The position numbers were made by a program, and so were the translations under genes. DNA of 64,000 nt, from the NCBI GenBank assembly GCA_951813075.1, contig OX638343.1:1234149-1298148 (forward strand), read 5' to 3'. This DNA is from Arenicellales bacterium (GTDB taxonomy: Bacteria > Pseudomonadota > Gammaproteobacteria > Arenicellales > JAJDZL01). Positions 27,853-36,378 of the stretch are shown here, in pieces (position 1 is the first letter of the stretch; each line of letters starts with the position of its first letter). A model generated the notes under the pieces. The model was given only the letters and a program-made list of their open reading frames with translations, had not been told where the DNA came from and searched no databases.

Positions 27853-29064
27853 TTACCAATTGGAAGTTTCCTCGGAATAGAGATGGTCAGGCATTTTATA
27901 GAGAATGCCTTCGTCATAAACCGATAGAATTGGCAAAATATCCAAGAATTCAACAAATTTAGATTTTGGATCATAGTTTGGATTGAAATTTTGAATTAGA
28001 CGAACAAGGCCGTTTTGAAACCTTGCACGCAATAACAATCCTCTTGTCGAATACTTCGGATAACGCAACAAGTCGGCAACTTCATCGCCAAGTAACGCTC
28101 TGGAAATTCGGTATATGAATTCTACGTGTTCCAATCTCGCTTTCCTATCCGTTATTCCAAAAATCATTGGTGTTGAGTGGATCACTGCATTAGCGGAAGC
28201 GATTGATTCCCAGTCGGGAGGCGGTTCCAAGATTGCCGCCAAATTAAAGAAATGTTTTGCCTCGCTCGAGTTTTTAAATAGAACAGTTTCAGGAATGCCA
28301 AGCAAGTATCCAGCGTAACGCCACAACTGAATATAACTTTCTTCTTCTTCTTGTGTGTATACAGCACCAATTTTCTTAGCGTGCTGATATGTTCTCAATG
28401 AAAATGCGATGGTTGCGATCGTCAGGTGTGTCGCGTGAATTGGGGCACCCCAAGCGTCATAATCCCATTCGTCCGAGTTATCAATTAGATGTCTGATTTT
28501 CGAGTGAATTAATCTTGTTCGAAGTGCGAGTTGCCAGCCTTCCGCATACGGTTGCAAACTACCAGGCAGGAACAATGAAATAGTAAAGCGAATATTCTGA
28601 TTTAACCTACGTACTCCTTGATCACGCCAACGTCCAGTTAAGAAAAAGACCTTACTCATATTGGTTGAGAATCCTTCTATCAGAGAAGCTGTGAGCGTAG
28701 CAGCCAACAGGAATTGTGAGTTCCTATGGAACATTCTGTAGCCCGGCAATAGATCAGGATATGAAACCCAGTCAGGTTCGACTTTCACGGATTCGATAAA
28801 TTCTCTAAGATTTGGAGGTACATTGTGTTCAACATCCTCTTTGTGATCTGAATCTGAATCGAGAACATGGGAAAAGATTCTTGCAGATTTTCTTCCGAGG
28901 CCACGTTCTTCGAGTTCTTCGACTATTGCGTCGCAAACCGGATCGGTAATATGCGAATGCTTAATGAAATTAACCGTTGTATCTCGGTCAATTTCACACG
29001 CTTCGTCGAAACGTGGTTGATAAGCAGTTGGAACAACTAATTCTGAATTATCCAATTCGGTCAT
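27853..29064 (-). CDS. MpaB/Lcp-like haem oxygenase family protein (DUF2236)
   Basis: The 403-residue protein matches the rubber oxygenase/MpaB catalytic domain. GYRMFHRNSQFLLAATL is followed by a GRWRDQGVRRLNQNIRF segment, then LRTRLIHSKIRHLI and an AWGAPIHATHLTIATIAFS segment that carries the histidine expected to ligate haem b. Family members include latex-clearing protein and MpaB-type oxygenases that cut polyprenyl chains. No signal peptide is present, unlike secreted Lcp enzymes, so the substrate is probably intracellular or membrane-bound. The adjacent RND exporter hints at processing and export of a hydrophobic isoprenoid or lipid; this is inference. Confidence 0.75.
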   Translation of the reverse strand: MTELDNSELVVPTAYQPRFDEACEIDRDTTVNFIKHSHITDPVCDAIVEELEERGLGRKSARIFSHVLDSDSDHKEDVEHNVPPNLREFIESVKVEPDWVSYPDLLPGYRMFHRNSQFLLAATLTASLIEGFSTNMSKVFFLTGRWRDQGVRRLNQNIRFTISLFLPGSLQPYAEGWQLALRTRLIHSKIRHLIDNSDEWDYDAWGAPIHATHLTIATIAFSLRTYQHAKKIGAVYTQEEEESYIQLWRYAGYLLGIPETVLFKNSSEAKHFFNLAAILEPPPDWESIASANAVIHSTPMIFGITDRKARLEHVEFIYRISRALLGDEVADLLRYPKYSTRGLLLRARFQNGLVRLIQNFNPNYDPKSKFVEFLDILPILSVYDEGILYKMPDHLYSEETSNW

Positions 29065-29308
29065 GCATTGTTACCGTTAATGTTCATATAGAAAATTGCT
29101 ATGGTCAAGCGATTTTTCTGCTAGCTAAGTTTTTCACAAACATCGAAAGAATAGACTTAAATATATATCGGAAAGGGCTGTGGACGTATGTTTTAATTTG
29201 AGATTATGAGCTCCACGAGATGAAGTCCCGCACCCAGATTCAGCGAAATTAACTGCGTTAATGCGACTATATCTATTGCTGAGCTTGATTTGTCGGCAAG
29301 TTATCACG

Positions 29309-29845
29309 TTAAGATATAGGCACGCTAAACCGGACATTTTCAGCAATACCTTCCATAGTAGTGACCTCAACTTCAGTCAATTCCTTTATTCATTCAATCA
29401 ACTCCTGCACCAGTTATTCAGGCGCAGAGGCGCCTGCTGGAATCCCAACTATTTTGAAGTTGCGAAGTGAAGCCGGATTAAATTGCGCTGAAACGTGGAC
29501 AAGAATACTTGGAGTACCGGTATCAGCGCCAACCTCCCAGAGAAAATTGGAATTAGAACTATTGATAATTCCCCAGCCAGAATGATGTCAGCCTGCGAGA
29601 CAAGCAACCTGACTGCAGTTTGACGATTTTGCGTCGCATAACAGATGTCTCTCAATTCGGCTCCAGCAATATTGGCGAAGCGTGCTGTTAATGCTTGATT
29701 ATATTATGTGAATCGTCATCCGACAAGGTTGTCTGTGTAATTAACGCCAGTTTATCCGGATTCGAAACTTCCAATTGAGTTACATCTTCCACTTTGCATG
29801 TTCGCTGGTCCGTGCAAGACGAACCATCACCTCGTGCGCCTCAAT
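29309..29845 (-). pseudogene. ispH: ispH (lytB) pseudogene fragment
   Basis: Minus-strand frames spell the C-terminal half of 4-hydroxy-3-methylbut-2-enyl diphosphate reductase. In order they show [35 protein letters not shown] with its cluster-ligand cysteine, [22 protein letters not shown] and EVTTMEGIAENVRFSVP. Frameshifts occur after the ALITQTTLS region and after QADIILAG, and there are TAA and TGA stops after GASAPE and ELIE. The N-terminal half is not recognisable. A working ispH must exist elsewhere if the cell uses the MEP pathway. Confidence 0.85.
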
Positions 29846-30108
29846 CGCATGACTGAAATTTCGCGGGTCACCGCTCATAACCCAGAATTTACTGGATCGG
29901 AATGTAAAAATTCAGTCCTGGCGGTAAATTAATGAGGCAGTTACATATTTTTATTGTGAATAAGTTGGCGTGGTGATGTCTTAGTTGAAAGGCACAACAT
30001 CTGTTTATGTGAAATATTCAAGTTCCAAACATTTTCAATTGACTCTTCTGGACTTCACAAATTATTGCTAAGGTATACGAAACACGGACAATGGATTTCA
30101 CTCTGGTT

Positions 30109-30184
30109 TGGTGGGCCGTGCAGGTCTCGAACCTGCGACACCCTGATTAAAAGTCAGGTGCTCTACCAACTGAGCTAACGGCCC
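30109..30184 (-). tRNA. tRNA-Lys (anticodon TTT)
   Basis: The minus strand folds as a cloverleaf starting GGGCCGTTAGCTCAGTTGG. The anticodon arm is CTGAC-TTTTAAT-CAG-like with anticodon TTT, the T-arm contains GGTTCGAG, and the acceptor end is ACGGCCC-A-CCA. The CCA is encoded and the length is 76 bases. A TATATA sequence about 17 bases upstream of the 5' end (30201-30206) may be the -10 box. Confidence 0.97.
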
Positions 30185-30407
30185 GCACTTCAAGCATTCG
30201 TATATACAACACAAACGGCGGAATTCACTCGTACCGCCGCTGATTTTTCTGGTCTGTGAATAGGTCTGCTGATTGATCTGCAAGACGAAGATATGCAGAC
30301 ATGGCACACTAACTGATTAGTGATAAATAATTATATCAGACGACTACCGCTTTGAACTCCGATAGTTTGCGCCGGGTTACTATTGCCAATCACAAGAGAT
30401 TCAACTA

Positions 30408-30821
30408 TCAGCAAACCGTCTTGATCAGGTGTCTTGATATAGGGTCTACCTTAACCAAATCGCCGGTAGCGATTTGAGATGGAATATCCACTTCAAATTC
30501 ATGCATCAGAGGAAGCGACGCGAACGCAGCACCCTGTACCATGATCGGATTTGCGCTGTTTAAAATTAATGCCGCAGGTGCCAAGCCACGAGAAACCATG
30601 TCTAAAAGCATCCAAGCGGTCGCAACTCCGCCTTTTGCAGTGTTCAGCACCAGAATCTTTCCGACGTAGCTTTGTCCGTAAAGCTTGTGCGCAGGACGTG
30701 AGAAAACACCTCGAATTCGATCCAAATCGTATCTAGCACTGAAATCGTCATCTGCAGACAATGCCACTCCTGTTACAGGCTCACCCATTCCCGCCGCGCA
30801 TTTAAAAATTGGCTCACCCAT
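30408..30821 (-). CDS. Aconitase X small (swivel) subunit
   Basis: The 137-residue product is the DUF126/AcnX swivel domain: YVGKILVLNTAKGGVATAW, LILNSANPIMVQGAAFASLP and a C-terminal GDLVKVD. The start is placed at the ATG at 30821, two bases beyond the large-subunit stop; the longer frame would overlap that gene. Together with the large subunit it forms type II aconitase X, which in bacteria dehydrates cis-3-hydroxy-L-proline to delta1-pyrroline-2-carboxylate. Confidence 0.85.
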   Translation of the reverse strand: MGEPIFKCAAGMGEPVTGVALSADDDFSARYDLDRIRGVFSRPAHKLYGQSYVGKILVLNTAKGGVATAWMLLDMVSRGLAPAALILNSANPIMVQGAAFASLPLMHEFEVDIPSQIATGDLVKVDPISRHLIKTVC

Positions 30822-30823
30822 TG

Positions 30824-32074
30824 TTACAGCACACCGTCGACTGCCGCGTCGATACACTGCTGCATCGTTGCCAGCTTGGGCTCGTAGCCATAACCCGCAA
30901 TAATGTTTACCAACTTCGCAGAATTACTGACAAGCGTCTTCCAATCATTCAACTGCCCAAGTTCCCTTGCATACATTTGATAAAAACACACACCACTCAG
31001 CACAGTTGCACCGCATTGCTCCAGTTGTGCAGTCAGACCAAATCGGTCACAAGCGGTCTTGATCTCCGGCGAGGTCGCGATGAGGAGTTCAGTCGAGCCA
31101 TTCACCAGACGACCGTTGAGTATTTTGACTATATCCTGCACTTCGAACAATGAAACCTGCGGTGCTGCAAACACGACAACATCAACTTTTACTGATCGGT
31201 CAACTTTCGCGTACATCTGCTCAATGTCTGAGCGAGTAATGTTGACCGGCGATTCTTTGATTTGGTTTGCGAGCTTATCGGAATTCAAAGCTTCCGGCGT
31301 GACACCTTCAATGTGAAATAGTGGAACCGACCCATAGCTCGCCATTGCAGCTCCGAAATGCTTCAGTTCATCGGAAGTTGGGCTGCCATCTATTCCTGAA
31401 ATCCACGGCGTATTCCAGTAAGACCCGACCTTCTGTCCGATCACAGCACCCAAAGCGCCCCAATCGGAAAGCGTTCTGGGGCGGACATCTATCCTGTAGT
31501 GATGTGTAGCTTGTCGGTATTGTTCCAGATGGTATCCATAACGCGGAACACATCCTGTCAATGCAGCAGATAGTGCTGCTGGTCCGCCTTCAAAATTGCT
31601 GCGTGCTCCGAACACGCTGTTCGCATAGATAACCGACCCGGTATCACCGAATGCAAGGTGCTCTCCAAAAACCGGTGGGGCTACAGTCTGGTAGTTGATG
31701 CAGGTGTCGGTCATTAGTACACCCATTGTCTGTAACGCATCAATGACGCGTTGCTCACGTGTCGCAAACTCTTCAGACTGACCAAATCTCCTGTAGTGAT
31801 TGAACTCGATTCCCCTAGGGTCCGTGATAGCAGGAATCACCACGTTTCGGTGTTCCTCCCTGCTTCCCGCGAGTTTCTCGACATGCAATATTCCGGCTTC
31901 ACCCAGCGATTCAGTATCGCACATGATGTGTGCCTGAGTTACCCGTACAAAATCCTCAGCACCAAAAAATTGCGCTACCTTTAACTGCTGCTCCATCGCC
32001 CATTGACGAGGGTATCCATGCCGGCCATCCAGCATTTCCTTTTCAAAACTCGTCAATTTGACGTCGGAAGTCAT
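30824..32074 (-). CDS. Aconitase X large catalytic subunit (probable cis-3-hydroxy-L-proline dehydratase)
   Basis: The 416-residue protein is the AcnX/DUF521 catalytic domain: LTSFEKEMLDGRHGYPRQWA, MTDTCINYQTVAPPVFGEHL, ANSVFGARSNFEGGPAAL, GCVPRYGYH and SGVCFYQMY. These contain the cysteines expected to hold an iron-sulfur cluster. Archaeal relatives dehydrate mevalonate 5-phosphate. Bacterial ones act on cis-3-hydroxyproline, and the ornithine cyclodeaminase-family gene upstream fits that pathway because delta1-pyrroline-2-carboxylate reductases belong to that family. Oligoribonuclease lies between the two metabolic genes. Confidence 0.85.
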   Translation of the reverse strand: MTSDVKLTSFEKEMLDGRHGYPRQWAMEQQLKVAQFFGAEDFVRVTQAHIMCDTESLGEAGILHVEKLAGSREEHRNVVIPAITDPRGIEFNHYRRFGQSEEFATREQRVIDALQTMGVLMTDTCINYQTVAPPVFGEHLAFGDTGSVIYANSVFGARSNFEGGPAALSAALTGCVPRYGYHLEQYRQATHHYRIDVRPRTLSDWGALGAVIGQKVGSYWNTPWISGIDGSPTSDELKHFGAAMASYGSVPLFHIEGVTPEALNSDKLANQIKESPVNITRSDIEQMYAKVDRSVKVDVVVFAAPQVSLFEVQDIVKILNGRLVNGSTELLIATSPEIKTACDRFGLTAQLEQCGATVLSGVCFYQMYARELGQLNDWKTLVSNSAKLVNIIAGYGYEPKLATMQQCIDAAVDGVL

Positions 32075-32139
32075 AGCCCAAAACTACATTACATTGGCAA
32101 GTTCCACGATCTACCAAATCGCTCCTGTAGAGCAACCAG

Positions 32140-32718
32140 TTAGTCGGACTCAATGGGATTCGTCAGAAAGAATTGATCCCGGTACCTACGCAGTTCTTCA
32201 ATAGATTCCTTAATATCGTCCATTGCGCGATGTCTATTTCGCTTGGTCTGTATTTGCACTAATTCTGGGCGCCATCGCCTGGCAAGCTCCTTGATCGTAC
32301 TGACGTCCAAGTGGCGGTAGTGGAGATATGCCGAAACCAGTGGCATGTAGCGGTCGAGAAATCGCCGATCCTGGCAAATTGCGTTCCCGCACAAAGGCGA
32401 ACGATTTTTGGTCGCATATCGTCGCAGAAATACGAGGGTTTGCCGTTCCGCTTCCTGCTCGTCTATCGTCGACTCTCGAACAAGATCGATCAGACCACTT
32501 TCGCCATGTGTTTTCCTATTCCAATCATCCATGCCGTTCAGTCGCTCATCACTCTGGTGAATAACCAGCTGCGGACCTTCCGCAACGACGTCGAGATGAA
32601 TGTCAGTGACGATAGACGCAATTTCGATAATTCTGTCATTCTGCGGGGAAAGCCCCGTCATCTCAAGATCAATCCAAACCAGATTGGATTTCTTTCGAAC
32701 TACGGAATCGGCAGTCAT
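32140..32718 (-). CDS. orn: Oligoribonuclease
   Basis: The 192-residue DEDDh exonuclease shows [40 protein letters not shown] and the C-terminal [18 protein letters not shown]. Orn removes the last di-nucleotides of degraded RNA and is often essential in gammaproteobacteria. The ATG at 32718 was chosen because it gives the usual Orn N-terminus; the longer frame overlaps the upstream gene. It starts 14 bases after the ornithine cyclodeaminase-family stop and precedes the AcnX genes by 65 bases. Confidence 0.95.
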   Translation of the reverse strand: MTADSVVRKKSNLVWIDLEMTGLSPQNDRIIEIASIVTDIHLDVVAEGPQLVIHQSDERLNGMDDWNRKTHGESGLIDLVRESTIDEQEAERQTLVFLRRYATKNRSPLCGNAICQDRRFLDRYMPLVSAYLHYRHLDVSTIKELARRWRPELVQIQTKRNRHRAMDDIKESIEELRRYRDQFFLTNPIESD

Positions 32719-32731
32719 CGGTCCAGCTATT

Positions 32732-33748
32732 CTACATGTCGCGGGGACGGGAGAAATATGTGAGCTTTGTGCCAATACCACGTTCCCTGGCCTTCTCCAC
32801 GGCCAGCATACCTAGCATGATATCGCTGACCGCAAACCCCTTATGCCAGAATAGACTGCGTTCAGTATCAGATTCTCGACCTGACTTCTGACCGGCCGCA
32901 ATCTCTCCAACATCTGCATACACATGCTCATCGCGCAACTCCCCTTTTTGAACAAGATCAGCAAACTGACCATAGGGAGAAATCTTGCACTGACTCCAAT
33001 CATCGACCACAAATTTATCTACTGAAAACGGCAGCGTTCTCTCGACCGATAACACAGCGCCGTAGGCCTGCAGATGCGCACCCGGCTTCACATCCTTGTC
33101 AGCCACCAGAATCTGATGTTCAAGCAACCGTGATGCGTCGATGATGATATCCGCATCATTAACTGTATCCTCTGTGTTATCCATCACCCTGATTTTTTTG
33201 CCTAGTTCTGAAGACAGCACATCCGCAAATCGCTCTCTCGATTCAGGTCTTCGGCTAGTGACGCGGATTTCCTCGAAATCGAAAATCTGATCGAGCATAC
33301 GCACGTTGTACCACGACGTACCACGGGCACCGATATGTCCAAGCACTCGTGAATTCTTATCAGCAAGATACTTCGCACCCAGCGCAGTTACCGCTCCTGT
33401 CCGCATCCAAGTGTTCAAGGTTCCGTCAACGATTGCGAATGGTATACCAGTTTCAGGGTCGTAAAGGGTTACCAGAGCGAACTCTGACGGCAGGTTACGC
33501 TGATAGTTGTCATGAAAGTCTCCGATGACCTTCACACCAGCGGCGTTGACCGGTTCCACATATCCCTTCAGTACGTTAAACAGTTTATTTGGGAAGTCCA
33601 GAACAAGATGGCTCTTCGAAGGCATGATCACCTTGTGTTGCCCATGCGCGATCAACCCGGTCTCAATGGCATCCATCACCTCGGTCAAGCTAATTCCCAG
33701 CGATTCGACGTCATCGTTTGACAGAAATAGTAGTTCCAGTTCACTCAT
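32732..33748 (-). CDS. Ornithine cyclodeaminase/mu-crystallin family protein, probable delta1-pyrroline-2-carboxylate reductase
   Basis: From the ATG at 33748 the 338-residue product begins [20 protein letters not shown] and shows [44 protein letters not shown] and the dinucleotide fold [15 protein letters not shown]. Family members are ornithine cyclodeaminases, alanine dehydrogenases, or reductases of delta1-pyrroline-2-carboxylate. The AcnX genes downstream make the last role the best guess, giving L-proline from cis-3-hydroxyproline. The family match is firm; the exact reaction is inferred. The longer frame from 33838 is probably not used. Confidence 0.8.
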   Translation of the reverse strand: MSELELLFLSNDDVESLGISLTEVMDAIETGLIAHGQHKVIMPSKSHLVLDFPNKLFNVLKGYVEPVNAAGVKVIGDFHDNYQRNLPSEFALVTLYDPETGIPFAIVDGTLNTWMRTGAVTALGAKYLADKNSRVLGHIGARGTSWYNVRMLDQIFDFEEIRVTSRRPESRERFADVLSSELGKKIRVMDNTEDTVNDADIIIDASRLLEHQILVADKDVKPGAHLQAYGAVLSVERTLPFSVDKFVVDDWSQCKISPYGQFADLVQKGELRDEHVYADVGEIAAGQKSGRESDTERSLFWHKGFAVSDIMLGMLAVEKARERGIGTKLTYFSRPRDM

Positions 33749-34221
33749 TTGATTTTTTTTGACTCTTGCACAATTTACAGAGTTACTGATCCACAAAAAA
33801 GTGCGGTATGTTTTCAGAACCAGTTGGAGTAACTTCAAGGGAGAATTTATACACTAATCGAAACAACCTGATGCAAGTGTTGTCAGTTCGAAGTTACTGG
33901 GCGGATTGCTGTGAGTCGGACAAACTGTCGGACCCGACAAGAACCAATCTTATGCCGCATTCCATATGCTTTGATAATGCCTGAATTGTTGACAAATTCG
34001 ACCAATTACAGCGCGCAAATGTTTAAAATATTCCCAGTGGCCAATGTTTCATTTGGATTAAGAATCTGAACGTAACCAACACGCCTTGGTTGACTTTTTC
34101 GGACGGAACGAATTCTCGATCCACGCCGTCCTATCGCTGTATCCAAATTCAAATTCCCCATTCTTGCTTGACGTGCTAGTTCAAGTGATTGATTTCAATA
34201 CATTTCCATGTGGAGTATGAC
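33749..34221. other. Divergent spacer
   Basis: This region separates the leftward hydroxyproline-type genes from the rightward aminotransferase gene and should hold both promoters. No gene, strong palindrome or convincing promoter pair was found. Confidence 0.4.
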
Positions 34222-35571
34222 GTGTCTAATGCAATTCACAGAAATTTTTCCAATTCCTTGCCAACTGTGTCGCATGGAGAGGGAGTATTAGTTTTCGATG
34301 ACCAGAATAAATCCTATCTGGATGCTTCAGGTGGGGCAGCGGTCTGTTGCCTGGGACACAGTCACCCTGCTCCCATTGAAGCAATTCATAACCAGATCAA
34401 TAAAATCCCCTATATTCACTCGGGATTCTTTACATCTGACGTGATGGAAGAACTGGCCGAAAAACTGGCGTCACTGGCACCTGGCAACGTCAATCACGCC
34501 ATGTTCCTGTCTGGTGGGTCGGAATCCGTCGAGTCAGCCTTGAAACTGGCGCGTCAGTATTTCGTCGAAAAAGGACAAACGAAGCGCAAACACTTCATAT
34601 CTCGCCGTCAGAGTTTCCATGGAAATACATTGGGTGTTCTGTCCGTTGGCCACAATGAAGCGAGAAAGAAACCCTATCAACCGTTACTGATGCGTTCGTA
34701 TGCCGTATCACCATGCTATCCCTATCGCGATAAGAGCACCAATGAATCAGAGCACGACTACGGGATAAGAATCGCCAATGAATTGGAAGAGAAAATCCTT
34801 GAACTTGGACCGGATTCAGTCATCGGCTTCATTGCCGAAACCGTAGGCGGTGCAACTGCTGGAGTACAACCACCGGTCGAAGGTTATCTGAATCGTATTC
34901 GCCACATCTGTGACAGATATGGCGTTCTGCTGATTCTGGACGAAGTGATGTGTGGAGCAGGACGAACCGGAACATTTTTCAGTTGTGAGCAGGACGACGT
35001 AGTGCCCGATATTGTCACACTGGCAAAAGGACTGGGTGCAGGCTATCAACCGATTGCTGCCACCCTGTGTAGCACTGAAGTGTTTGATGCGATTCAACAA
35101 GGTTCAGGAGCGCTGGCTAACGGTTTCACCTATATGGGTCATGCGACAGCCTGTGCGGCAGCACTCGCCGTAGTCAAAACAATCGAACGTGAAAATCTGC
35201 TCGAAAATGTCAGAACTCAAGGGAAACTATTAGTCGAGCTGTTGCATGAGCGTCTCGGCTATCACCCTAATGTGGGAGACATTCGAGGTCGCGGCCTGTT
35301 TGTCGGGGTAGAGTTTGTCGCCAACCTTCGAACCAAGGAACCCCTAAATCCGAACCTGTTATTCCATTCAATATTGAAAAATACATGCCTGGAAAATGGA
35401 TTGCTCTGCTACCCGGGAGGCGGCACAATCGACGGTACAAGCGGAGATCATGTGCTACTCGCACCACCGTATATTGTTGACGAAGTACACATTGAAATGA
35501 CCGTTGACAGATTACACCAGTCGATCGAAGATGGACTGAAAACCGTCAGAGCGTCGAGAGTTGCAGCTTAG
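34222..35571 (+). CDS. Class III PLP-dependent aminotransferase
   Basis: The 449-residue product has the fold-type I, class III pattern: LDASGGAAVCCLGHSHP near the N-terminus, FLSGGSESVESALKLARQY, LLILDEVMCGAGRTG and VTLAKGLGAGYQPIAA, which contains the PLP-binding lysine. The GTG at 34222 lies six bases after TGGAG and was preferred to an ATG 33 bases upstream. Members transfer amino groups from omega- or alpha-amino acids to 2-oxo acids. The substrate is not evident; proximity to the hydroxyproline genes is suggestive only. Its stop codon directly abuts the stop of the convergent gene. Confidence 0.88.
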   Translation: MSNAIHRNFSNSLPTVSHGEGVLVFDDQNKSYLDASGGAAVCCLGHSHPAPIEAIHNQINKIPYIHSGFFTSDVMEELAEKLASLAPGNVNHAMFLSGGSESVESALKLARQYFVEKGQTKRKHFISRRQSFHGNTLGVLSVGHNEARKKPYQPLLMRSYAVSPCYPYRDKSTNESEHDYGIRIANELEEKILELGPDSVIGFIAETVGGATAGVQPPVEGYLNRIRHICDRYGVLLILDEVMCGAGRTGTFFSCEQDDVVPDIVTLAKGLGAGYQPIAATLCSTEVFDAIQQGSGALANGFTYMGHATACAAALAVVKTIERENLLENVRTQGKLLVELLHERLGYHPNVGDIRGRGLFVGVEFVANLRTKEPLNPNLLFHSILKNTCLENGLLCYPGGGTIDGTSGDHVLLAPPYIVDEVHIEMTVDRLHQSIEDGLKTVRASRVAA

Positions 35572-36372
35572 CTACTGTTCAGGCTGCGGTTTTCGAAACG
35601 GTTGACTGATCAATCGATCAAGTCGGAGTTCCTGGTCGCTACGGAAAATTGACAGACCTATTGACATGCCGAGATGACCCTCCTGTGGCTGATCGCGATA
35701 GGTCCCGAATATTCGATCCCACCATGGTAAATTGAAACCGAAATTACTGTCGGTTTCGTTTCGGATCTCAGAGTGATGGACACGATGCATGTCGGGCGTC
35801 ACCAAAAATAATCTCAAAATACGATCAACCGGAACGGGAATTCTGACATTTCCATGGTTGAACATGGATGTGGCATTGAGCAGGATCTCAAAAACTATCA
35901 CTGCAATCGCGGGTGGGCCAAGTAACGATATGACCGCAAATTTAATCAGCATGGAGATTACGATTTCTATGGGATGAAAACGGACTCCAGTCGTGACATC
36001 GAAATCAAGGTCAGTGTGATGCATGCGGTGGAATCTCCAGAAAAATTCCAACTTGTGAAACCATACATGCTGCACATAGATTGCGAGATCAAGTATTAGA
36101 ACTGCGACAACGATCGAGATCCAAACTGGCAACCCCAACCAGTTCAACAGCCCGATTCCTTCAAGTTCCAGAGTCAGTGCATAGGCCGCTGCAGTCAGCG
36201 GAATAATGATTCGTACAACCATCGTATTGAACGCCGACAACAGAATGTGGTTGGTCCATCTTGTCATCCGCGACAGGCGCCATGGGCGTCTAGGCTGAAA
36301 GGTCTCCCATAACGCGATAACCGCCAGTATCGTGATGAACACGCCCAACCGCCAATACAATTCCTGTTCCAT
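35572..36372 (-). CDS. Sterol desaturase/fatty acid hydroxylase-family membrane protein
   Basis: This 266-residue membrane protein has four to five hydrophobic segments and the histidine boxes of the sterol desaturase family: QHVWFH, HRMHHTD and MHRVHHSE, with NHG between them. These coordinate a di-iron centre for lipid hydroxylation or desaturation. It is distinct from the 8839-9672 protein. It lies six bases after the MoeA-MocA fusion gene on the same strand, so it may be read from the end of the cox operon, although a functional link is not obvious. Confidence 0.82.
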   Translation of the reverse strand: MEQELYWRLGVFITILAVIALWETFQPRRPWRLSRMTRWTNHILLSAFNTMVVRIIIPLTAAAYALTLELEGIGLLNWLGLPVWISIVVAVLILDLAIYVQHVWFHKLEFFWRFHRMHHTDLDFDVTTGVRFHPIEIVISMLIKFAVISLLGPPAIAVIVFEILLNATSMFNHGNVRIPVPVDRILRLFLVTPDMHRVHHSEIRNETDSNFGFNLPWWDRIFGTYRDQPQEGHLGMSIGLSIFRSDQELRLDRLISQPFRKPQPEQ

Positions 36373-36378
36373 ATCTGC

